Shown here in pieces: positions 47,219 through 52,878 of a stretch of 54,199 nucleotides of DNA (its first letter is position 1; each line of letters starts with the position of its first letter). The notes under the pieces were generated by a model. The model saw nothing but the letters and a program-made list of their open reading frames with translations. It did not search any database and had not been told where the DNA came from. Source of the stretch: a virus. The stretch is from IMG/VR virus record IMGVR_UViG_3300032053_000099, positions 1-54,199 of that record. One strand, 5' to 3'. The translations under genes were made by a program, and so were the position numbers.

Positions 47219-47470
47219 ATGGTAGTTAGGAAGGGCCGGTGGTATCTGTTGGCTATCCAAGGCCAAGGTCCAGTCATAGTGAAGCGTGGCGCCAGGCATC
47301 AGATGTTCAATGCGCTTCGCAAGACACTGCGGAGGGATGGTACTTCCTATGGTGTCTTTGCCGTGGATTCCAAGGAAGGCCGACTGGCGCAGAAGCTGGC
47401 AGCCCAGTGGAAAGACGGCTGGAAGAAGCGCAAGCCACCTTACGAAGAAGTCATGGAAGACAATCTGTGA
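47219..47470 (+). CDS. Small basic protein, 83 aa
   Basis: AGAAGGAGGTCAGT before the ATG. Strand WYLLAIQGQGPVIVKRG, helix QMFNALRKTLRR, strand YGVFAVDS, then a basic helix. Not recognised. Confidence 0.6.
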   Translation: MVVRKGRWYLLAIQGQGPVIVKRGARHQMFNALRKTLRRDGTSYGVFAVDSKEGRLAQKLAAQWKDGWKKRKPPYEEVMEDNL

Positions 47471-47646
47471 TAGGGGATCGCAAAATTCAGCGAACGGCAC
47501 TAGGGATGACTGCCAAGGGAGTAGCTAGGATATTCCATTGGGTAGTCCCTTGCATGGAAGTGGAGAAGGTAGAAAGGGTAGAGATAGTAGCTGAGCCAGA
47601 GAGAACAGTCGAGCCGTTAGGGACAACAGTAGGAAGGAGAGTCAGT

Positions 47647-47805
47647 ATGTCAGTCGTTAGGAAACTGCTCAAAGTAGGGTACAGGGTTGTAGTGGTGATT
47701 GGTAGCATTCTGGCAGTGATTGGGTGGCTGATGGCCGCGACGGTGGTCGTATTGGCAGTGCAAGGGGTGTTACAGGAGATATTTTGTGGTTGCTGCGCGA
47801 GATGA
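47647..47805 (+). CDS. Single-span membrane protein, 52 aa
   Basis: ATG 47647 has AAGGAGAG; an alternative in-frame ATG at 47506 would add 47 charged residues but has a poor ribosome-binding site. Hydrophobic core VVVVIGSILAVIGWLMAATV ends with CGCC. ATGA overlap downstream. Confidence 0.5.
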   Translation: MSVVRKLLKVGYRVVVVIGSILAVIGWLMAATVVVLAVQGVLQEIFCGCCAR

Positions 47806-48062
47806 GAAGAGCCGACGCGCCAACACCCGCAGAGTTGGAGCAATGGCGCAAGGAAGCAGAGGAGGCCTCTTCAACGAATTCAGGGGCTATCTTAAACCAA
47901 CAGCTTGAAGTGGTTTTCGGCGAATTCAGGGGCTACCTAACCACCCCGTTGTCTAATAACCGAAATCTTAATCAAGTACACAATCCTGTGATCTACTTCA
48001 CAGAACTCTATCACACTCTACAAAACTCTATCACCGTGAAGGAGAACGTACATGCCAACTAA
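47802..48062 (+). CDS. Hypothetical protein, 86 aa (low confidence)
   Basis: Start ATG 47802 in ATGA overlap. It contains a 15-bp direct repeat (CGAATTCAGGGGCTA at 47875 and 47921) whose copies are in different frames; the second reads FGEFRGYL. This hints at a local duplication with frame change. C-terminal part polar and helical. Confidence 0.4.
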   Translation: MRRADAPTPAELEQWRKEAEEASSTNSGAILNQQLEVVFGEFRGYLTTPLSNNRNLNQVHNPVIYFTELYHTLQNSITVKENVHAN

Positions 48063-48273
48063 GAAGCGCAGTAAGAGGTCTAGGTTTCCACGTGTTCTCT
48101 TGCGTCATCCGAGAGAGCAGACGAAGCTGGACATCGTACAATCACGTCTTGCCAAAGACACTCTCTATCAGAAGCTCTTATCTGCCAGAGAGGAAGCCAC
48201 AACTCGCAGGCTGGCTGATGTCATAGAGCACATCAATGCGTCTCTGATGTATCTGCGGCTCTGGTACGTCTGA
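48052..48273 (+). CDS. Small protein with RFPR..RHPR N-terminus, 73 aa
   Basis: MPTKKRSKRSRFPRVLLRHPRE, quoted in part: SRFPRVLLRHPRE, carries the RFPR motif and a second RHPR unit, as in the 23844 protein. The rest is a helical pair (KDTLYQKLLSAREEATTRR; LADVIEHINASL). GAAGGAGAAC precedes the ATG. Confidence 0.6.
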   Translation: MPTKKRSKRSRFPRVLLRHPREQTKLDIVQSRLAKDTLYQKLLSAREEATTRRLADVIEHINASLMYLRLWYV

Positions 48274-48291
48274 TCTGAAAGGGAGAATCAC

Positions 48292-48465
48292 ATGACAAGG
48301 AAGAAGCCACACGCTCTGAAGTTCACATCTGGCTTTGTGCAGTTGCTTTCACATCAGATTTCCAAGCGCCTGGAAGATCCTAAGGATCCAATTCATAAAG
48401 AGTGGCCTAATGCCAGGCTGTTTCTAGCAGCAAAGCAGAAGCGTGAGAAAGGAGTCAAGTCATGA
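48292..48465 (+). CDS. Small basic protein, 57 aa
   Basis: AAAGGGAGAATCAC before ATG 48292; ATGA overlap with the next gene. Helix FVQLLSHQISKRLED and a basic end. Not recognised. Confidence 0.5.
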   Translation: MTRKKPHALKFTSGFVQLLSHQISKRLEDPKDPIHKEWPNARLFLAAKQKREKGVKS

Positions 48466-48857
48466 AAGCTCACATCTGTGGAAACTGCGGTGGTATCCTT
48501 CCCAATCATGGTCTCGGCTGCAAATACAAGAAGGCTGACAGGAAGCGCAGTGGATGGATAGGAAAGAAGCCTGAGCATGGGAGGAAGAAAGTCCTTCTCT
48601 GCGTCATTTCCAAGGACGACAAGGACATCGGTGTCCTCGTATGCAGCACGAACTTGCTTCAGCTTCCTTTCTGCAAGACAGAGTATCGGACTGCTGAAGC
48701 CAAGCACGGCGGAGCCACTCTGGCATGGCAGACAGGAAGCATCAGAATCGAAGTCATATCTGTCTTCTCATGGGACAGATGGAACGCAGCAAGACTTCGC
48801 AACACTCTTATCTATCATGGCCTGAGAACACCACATCACAGGGCAGTCATTTCATAA
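48462..48857 (+). CDS. Zinc-finger-containing protein, 131 aa
   Basis: N-terminal CGNCGGIL and GLGCKYK give three Cys of a zinc site. The body has strands KVLLCVISKDDKDIGVLVC and SIRIEVISVFSW. Unknown. Last gene before the 330-base gap. Confidence 0.55.
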   Translation: MKAHICGNCGGILPNHGLGCKYKKADRKRSGWIGKKPEHGRKKVLLCVISKDDKDIGVLVCSTNLLQLPFCKTEYRTAEAKHGGATLAWQTGSIRIEVISVFSWDRWNAARLRNTLIYHGLRTPHHRAVIS

Positions 48858-49021
48858 CAAGCATACACTCCAGTCACAGCGTAGATAGAGTCTACGTCCT
48901 GCCTCATATCTTCAGATTGCGCGATGTCATTCCACTTACTAAGATCACCCCGAACCGTTTTACAGTGAGACAGATTGAGCCGGGGGGAGGGGGTTCCTTA
49001 CAAGCGCTACGTTCGATGAAA

Positions 49022-49169
49022 TTTCTCTATCTTTCTGCGGTTTTGAGAGAAACCGTCGCGGCCTACGAAATCTGTTAAACTGCCGTTGCAAGCGTGAAAA
49101 GTTTTCTCTATCTTTCTACGTAAGCCTCTGAAAATTTGAGAAATTCTAGGGCTTTCTATCTTTCTGCAG
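49022..49169. repeat. Three TTTCT(C)TATCTTTCTRC repeats
   Basis: Copies 49022-49040, 49102-49120 and 49151-49169, sharing CTATCTTTCT. Copies 1 and 2 each have a GAGAAA downstream that can pair with the TTTCTC at their start. Looks like iterons or tandem regulator sites. Confidence 0.65.
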
Positions 49170-49176
49170 TTTAGCG

Positions 49177-49186
49177 GCGTTTCATT
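49177..49186 (+). promoter_or_regulatory. GCGTTTCATT element
   Basis: Exact copy 15 bases before ATG 49192. There is no Shine-Dalgarno sequence between, so the transcript may be nearly leaderless or use this element. Confidence 0.45.
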
Positions 49187-49191
49187 CAACC

Positions 49192-49815
49192 ATGAAAGTG
49201 CTCATAGCTTGCGAGTTCAGCGGCGTCGTTCGGGACGCTTTCAGGAACTGTGGACATGATGCCGTCAGTTGTGATCTTTTGCCCACCGAGCGTCCGGGGC
49301 CTCACTTCCAGTGCGACATTCGGGAACTAGACTTAGAGCGATACGACCTCGTAATAGCGCATCCTCCATGTACTCACCTCTGTTGCAGCGGCGCGGCATG
49401 GTTCGAACATAAGATGCGTGTGAGATGGTACGCTCTAGAGTTCATAAAGTTCTTCTTTGAGTGTCCGGCTCCCATGGTGGCGATAGAGAATCCGGTAGGC
49501 ATCATATCCACGGTATTCCGTAAGCCAGACCAGATCATTCAGCCTTACGAGTTCGGTGATCCCTACAGCAAAGCAACGTGTCTATGGCTCAAGGGCCTGC
49601 CACTATTACAGCCTACGAACATCGTTGATAGGGGAGAGCGGTGGGTGAGTGCGACAGGATCAGGCAAGTCGATGGCTAGGTGGTACATTAGTGCATCGTC
49701 TAAGGAACGGGGCGTGACGTTTCCAGGTATCGCTGAGGCTATGGCTGTTCAGTGGACGCCTAGATTCAGACGCGCTTATCTGTTCCCAAGGTTCCACTTA
49801 TTTCCCAGGTTTTGA
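49192..49815 (+). CDS. Cytosine-methyltransferase-like protein
   Basis: 207 aa. KVLIACEFSGVVRDAF (SAM-binding strand), GHDAVSCDLLP, HPPCTHLCCSG (motif IV-like PPC) and AIENPVGIIS (ENP). This is the short phage type usually annotated as a C5-cytosine methylase relative; the target-recognition region is tiny. The C-terminus ends YLFPRFHLFPRF, a doubled FPRF. In a phage with modified thymidine it may act in DNA protection (inference). Confidence 0.7.
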   Translation: MKVLIACEFSGVVRDAFRNCGHDAVSCDLLPTERPGPHFQCDIRELDLERYDLVIAHPPCTHLCCSGAAWFEHKMRVRWYALEFIKFFFECPAPMVAIENPVGIISTVFRKPDQIIQPYEFGDPYSKATCLWLKGLPLLQPTNIVDRGERWVSATGSGKSMARWYISASSKERGVTFPGIAEAMAVQWTPRFRRAYLFPRFHLFPRF

Positions 49816-49824
49816 CATCCGCCG

Positions 49825-49838
49825 GCGTTTTATAACGG
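49825..49838 (+). promoter_or_regulatory. GCGTTTTATAACGG element
   Basis: Fifteen bases before ATG 49840; same TATAACGG as the copy at 19912. Confidence 0.4.
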
Positions 49839-49839
49839 T

Positions 49840-50091
49840 ATGAGAGTCCGCTGGCAACATTGTATCCCAGTTGAAGTGCTTATGGAAGCGCACTCCGACA
49901 AAGAGTATGGAGCTCTGTCCAAAGCGTCACAGCACACCGGAGAGGTCGTTGCGACGGTGCGAGCGTTTGGACAGACACGCTTTGTGATAAAGCCTGACGA
50001 CCAGCAGGAGTTTGTTGAAGTGCCCGTCAGAGATTGCACCCCGAACAGCCACCTGCATCTGGCGCTGGAGGACCAAGATGAGCGAACCTAA
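49840..50091 (+). CDS. Small protein, 83 aa
   Basis: No clear Shine-Dalgarno sequence; preceded by the GCGTTTTATAACGG element. Strands VRWQHCIPVEVL, GEVVATVRAFGQTRFVI and EFVEVPV suggest a small beta fold. Unknown. Confidence 0.5.
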   Translation: MRVRWQHCIPVEVLMEAHSDKEYGALSKASQHTGEVVATVRAFGQTRFVIKPDDQQEFVEVPVRDCTPNSHLHLALEDQDERT

Positions 50092-50116
50092 AGCAGGACG
50101 CAAGTACGTCGTAGGA
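50078..50116 (+). repeat. 39-bp exact repeat, copy 1
   Basis: Identical to 50453-50491: both are the first 13 codons MSEPKAGRKYVVG of two neighbouring genes. Confidence 0.9.
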
Positions 50117-50200
50117 CTCACTGAGGCGGGCATCAAGGTTATCCATCTTGGGCTCACCCGTAGAGGCGAGAACGACATCCATATCGGAGGCTTGAAATGA
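50078..50200 (+). CDS. 40-aa peptide sharing its N-terminus with the Nudix gene
   Basis: First 13 codons are identical to the Nudix gene start; the rest (LTEAGIKVIHLGLTRRGEND) is unrelated. Likely left by a duplication of the Nudix 5' end, or a small protein that captured it. ATGA overlap with the next gene. Confidence 0.5.
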   Translation: MSEPKAGRKYVVGLTEAGIKVIHLGLTRRGENDIHIGGLK

Positions 50201-50442
50201 TCGACTACGCAAAGACGCAAGTGGGAGACATCCTAAAGGTAGTAGGCGCAGGCGCTCCGGGATTCGCCGCCGTCGGAGACCTGGTGCGCGTTATAGCGGT
50301 ATATGCCAACTCAGTGAAAGTAGAGGGCAGAGATGGCCGCCGCATAGAGTTCTACTACAACTGCGGCGCTGCGCGTCTGGAAGCAACGGAGTGGAAGAAC
50401 GACTTCGCTGTCGGCTTCCAGATCGAAGTAGAGCAGAGGTAG
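50197..50442 (+). CDS. Small beta-barrel-like protein, 81 aa
   Basis: Strands VGDILKVVGAG, GDLVRVIAVYANSVKVEG and RIEFYYNCGAARLE give an SH3/KOW-like look (DxVxVI...VE). Coupled upstream. Not recognised. Confidence 0.55.
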   Translation: MIDYAKTQVGDILKVVGAGAPGFAAVGDLVRVIAVYANSVKVEGRDGRRIEFYYNCGAARLEATEWKNDFAVGFQIEVEQR

Positions 50443-50452
50443 GAGCAACCAA

Positions 50453-50491
50453 ATGAGCGAACCTAAAGCAGGACGCAAGTACGTCGTAGGA
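50453..50491 (+). repeat. 39-bp exact repeat, copy 2
   Basis: See 50078-50116. Confidence 0.9.
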
Positions 50492-50905
50492 TTTGCCTTC
50501 AACTCAGCGCTGGACAATATCGTGCTGCTCCGAAAGCTCCGGCCGAAGTGGCAGTCTGGTCTGTTGAACGGCGTCGGTGGGCAAGTGGAGAAGGGGGATC
50601 TGTGTGTTGAAGAGGCCATGGCTCGTGAGTTCCAGGAGGAAGCAGCTCTGGTCACCAAGCCATCGGACTGGCGGGTATTTGCCATACTGGAAGACTCCCG
50701 TGGCTGGACTGTACACTTTCTCATGGCCTGCACTTATCTGGGTGGGGTTCGTACCATGACAGATGAGGATGTCTGCGTAGTGCGAGCTGATGAATTGCCA
50801 AAGAACGTGATACCGAATCTCCGGTGGCTGATTCCTATGGCATTGTCTATGGCTTCAGAGCCGAGAGTCGCTTACTTCTCCATAGACGAAGTGCCTCCCA
50901 GCTAG
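50453..50905 (+). CDS. Nudix hydrolase (MutT-like)
   Basis: 150 aa. GVGGQVEKGDLCVEEAMARE then FQEEAAL is a Nudix box with REFQEEA intact (metal-binding Glu pair), Asp for the first Glu, and one residue more than standard between them. Known: hydrolyses nucleoside diphosphate-X, for example damaged dNTPs. In this phage it could clean the nucleotide pool or remove normal nucleotides (inference). Confidence 0.85.
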   Translation: MSEPKAGRKYVVGFAFNSALDNIVLLRKLRPKWQSGLLNGVGGQVEKGDLCVEEAMAREFQEEAALVTKPSDWRVFAILEDSRGWTVHFLMACTYLGGVRTMTDEDVCVVRADELPKNVIPNLRWLIPMALSMASEPRVAYFSIDEVPPS

Positions 50906-50916
50906 AGGGCAGCAAT

Positions 50917-51066
50917 GTGAAAAGGGAGCGACGCCTCAATGCATTGCACGGTGTACATCCCTGGTGCATATTCCATTGGCGAGAGCATCGGGCCAATCTG
51001 GTGCGTGCCTGGAATCGTAAGGTGAGGCAGATTCCACCGGAACGTTGGAATCTTCCAAATCTATGA
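50917..51066 (+). CDS. Small basic protein, 49 aa
   Basis: GTG 50917 after GAGGGCAGC. Basic, Trp-rich (HPWCIFHWREHRANLVRAWN). Unknown; moderate support only. Confidence 0.4.
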   Translation: MKRERRLNALHGVHPWCIFHWREHRANLVRAWNRKVRQIPPERWNLPNL

Positions 51067-51073
51067 GGGTAAC

Positions 51074-51316
51074 ATGAACAACACTCAAGCACCGATGAAG
51101 GCCCTGCTGTGGTTTCATCAGCAGAGATTCTATTGGGCAAACGCCACGTTCACTAAGCCAGGATTATATGTATGGCTGTTCGGCAACAACCGCCGCATCC
51201 TTCCCTGGACTAGAGGTTGGCAACTACTGTACCTCTTTGTAGTGGCGTCCCTACTGGCGCTGTTGTTTACCCGGCTGGGGATCCCTCCTCCGCCGCTGTG
51301 GTTTCTGCATGACTAG
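51074..51316 (+). CDS. Membrane protein, 80 aa
   Basis: GAGGGTAAC before the ATG. Amphipathic N-terminus, then one span (LLYLFVVASLLALLFTRLG) near residues 51-69 and a Pro-rich end. Unknown. Confidence 0.55.
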   Translation: MNNTQAPMKALLWFHQQRFYWANATFTKPGLYVWLFGNNRRILPWTRGWQLLYLFVVASLLALLFTRLGIPPPPLWFLHD

Positions 51317-51325
51317 GGAAATTAG

Positions 51326-51574
51326 ATGCCGTCCAAGATATTCATAGCAAGCGCCGTCCGATTAGGTGCCGCCCTGACGCAGATTTCGGATGAGGAGTTC
51401 AAGGACATCTACAAAGTGGAGAAGTCTGTAATCAAGGGTATGGTGGATCGGCTGGTGGCCCTCATTCTCTACTGTGAGAAAACGCGCGACGAGATGGCAC
51501 TCTCCGAGATGGAGCGACTGACGGAGTATCTGGGCAAAGTCGCCGATAGCGTGCCTGCTCCCAGGATGGGTTGA
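51326..51574 (+). CDS. Helical protein, 82 aa
   Basis: Helices EFKDIYKVEKSVIKGMVDRL and MERLTEYLGKVADS. Weak ribosome-binding site (AGGGAAATTAG). Not recognised. Confidence 0.5.
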   Translation: MPSKIFIASAVRLGAALTQISDEEFKDIYKVEKSVIKGMVDRLVALILYCEKTRDEMALSEMERLTEYLGKVADSVPAPRMG

Positions 51575-51588
51575 TTTTATTGCTCCCA

Positions 51589-51598
51589 GCGTTTCATT
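51589..51598 (+). promoter_or_regulatory. GCGTTTCATT element
   Basis: Exact copy 26 bases before ATG 51615, which also has TTGGAGG, the same arrangement as at 14168. Confidence 0.45.
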
Positions 51599-51614
51599 CT
51601 ATTGGAGGAACACC

Positions 51615-51716
51615 ATGAGTAGAATCATTAACAGACCATACACAGGGAAAGCACTTTCTGCCAAGCCGGTGGATCACATGCTCCCACTGCCGCCGACGCC
51701 ATGGAGGAAGCAGTGA
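51615..51716 (+). CDS. 33-aa peptide
   Basis: TTGGAGGAACACC before the ATG and a GCGTTTCATT element upstream give good start signals. Sequence MSRIINRPYTGKALSAKPVD and a Pro-rich end. Overlaps the next gene by 16 nt. Confidence 0.45.
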   Translation: MSRIINRPYTGKALSAKPVDHMLPLPPTPWRKQ

Positions 51717-51958
51717 GTGGAAGGTCAACGTCTCCTCTCATAGCAATCGTGAAGCCGTCGGACCAGAGAAAGAGGACGCGTGTCTTTCTCATATCCCATC
51801 GCTTCCTGGAAAAGCAGTATGGTGGTACTATGGAGGAGCAGGCCAAGCAGGCTCTGTTGGACTTGAGGGGGCATTTTGGCATCTCAAATGGCGACCGTGT
51901 ATCTGTCCACAGGACCTTGTGTTCAGGGGACGGTCCTACCATCGTGGAGCTGACATGA
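51701..51958 (+). CDS. Small protein, 85 aa
   Basis: N-terminal strand SPLIAIVKPSDQRKRTRVFL, helix MEEQAKQALLDLRGHF, final strand. ATGA overlap with the next gene. Not recognised. Confidence 0.5.
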   Translation: MEEAVSGRSTSPLIAIVKPSDQRKRTRVFLISHRFLEKQYGGTMEEQAKQALLDLRGHFGISNGDRVSVHRTLCSGDGPTIVELT

Positions 51959-52350
51959 GTTCAAACATCTCGGATGTACTAAAGAGCAACCAGTTCATGT
52001 ATCACTGGCGCTGCCGATGCTGCAATCAGCAGGGCAAGTTCATTGTGGCTGGCCGGACCTCCCTAGAGAGGGTTCTAAACACAGCAGAAGCAGGTCACAA
52101 GACAGCCTCTCCACAATGCACCTGGCTCTCAGTGTCCCAGGTAACAGACTCAGGGAACGTGGATCCTGTGCCGCTCAGACTCGCCGACTTCCAGAAGTCT
52201 GGCCTCGCTCCCGACCTGGTGGAGCTCCTTATCTTGGAGCACCAGCGCGGCTGCGACGAGTGCGAGGACGGCCTGGCTGTTTTCTGTACGAGAGGCCATG
52301 AATTGAGGAAGCTGCGTGAGCAGGCTTCTGCGAAAGGAGATCGTGTATGA
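51955..52350 (+). CDS. Cys-rich protein, 131 aa
   Basis: WRCRCCNQQGKFIVAG at ~19-34 and a later GCDECEDGLAVFC give two Cys pairs. ATG 51955 in ATGA overlap. Probable zinc binder, unknown role. Confidence 0.55.
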   Translation: MSSNISDVLKSNQFMYHWRCRCCNQQGKFIVAGRTSLERVLNTAEAGHKTASPQCTWLSVSQVTDSGNVDPVPLRLADFQKSGLAPDLVELLILEHQRGCDECEDGLAVFCTRGHELRKLREQASAKGDRV

Positions 52351-52802
52351 ACGACAAAGTAACTACACTTGTGAGGCCCTTGCTGGTGCTATTGGTTGCG
52401 CTTGTGGCCCTGGTTGTGGCAGGCTATAGCCAGGAGGCTGCCCCCGCTGCACCTGCTGCCCCAGCTCCTGTCGTAGTGGAGAACCCTCCAAAGCTGGCAG
52501 ATGCTCAGGCTTTGCAGATCCGCAATGCGCAGCTAGAGATGTACAAGACTGGCTTGAACTTCCAGAACGCCCAGAATGCCTGCCAGACCGCCGTGGAGCT
52601 GAGGCAGAGTTTCAATAGACAGCTATCCGAAGTGCAGGCGCTGGCAGAGGGCCTAGTCAAGAAGAGTGGGGTTGACCAGGAGAAGTGGGAACTGGACTTG
52701 GAGACTTTGGTCTTCAGGGCGAAAGCGCCAGTGCCAAAACCGGCTCCCCCTCCTGCTGCTAAGGCGGTCAAGAAGGAACTTCCTCCCGCCAAGCAGCAGT
52801 AG
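52347..52802 (+). CDS. Secreted/anchored Ala-Pro-rich coiled-coil protein, 151 aa
   Basis: Signal or anchor segment RPLLVLLVALVALVVAGYS (~10-28), an AAPAAPAAPAP stretch, a coiled coil (~50-115) and a Pro/Lys tail. Layout recalls an inner-membrane spanin or a virion-associated protein, but no partner is seen. ATGA overlap; followed by a hairpin. Confidence 0.55.
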   Translation: MNDKVTTLVRPLLVLLVALVALVVAGYSQEAAPAAPAAPAPVVVENPPKLADAQALQIRNAQLEMYKTGLNFQNAQNACQTAVELRQSFNRQLSEVQALAEGLVKKSGVDQEKWELDLETLVFRAKAPVPKPAPPPAAKAVKKELPPAKQQ

Positions 52803-52823
52803 CCTACTTGGCGTCTCCTGGTG

Positions 52824-52863
52824 CTGAAGGCTTGGGGAACTGCACAACGCGGTTCCCCTTCAG
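52824..52863 (+). terminator. Hairpin before the fibre gene
   Basis: GGGGAAC 52834-52840 / GTTCCCC 52852-52858, extended after a 5-nt bulge by CTGAA/TTCAG. Likely terminator. Confidence 0.6.
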
Positions 52864-52878
52864 TACAAGGAGTCGTCG

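Larger units (their letters stand above)
48858..49191. promoter_or_regulatory. Intergenic control region with CTATCTTTCT repeats
   Basis: No gene. The right half is T-rich with three direct repeats and a GCGTTTCATT element directly before the methyltransferase-like gene. A minus-strand open frame here (RRKIEK repeats) is an effect of the DNA repeat. Confidence 0.5.

Noticed and set aside
47875-47935. 15-bp repeat as a programmed frameshift site
   Set aside because: The copies are 46 bases apart in different frames without a slippery sequence; a small duplication is more likely.
49007-49189. Minus-strand 60-codon frame with RRKIEK repeats
   Set aside because: Produced by the CTATCTTTCT DNA repeats; no start signals.
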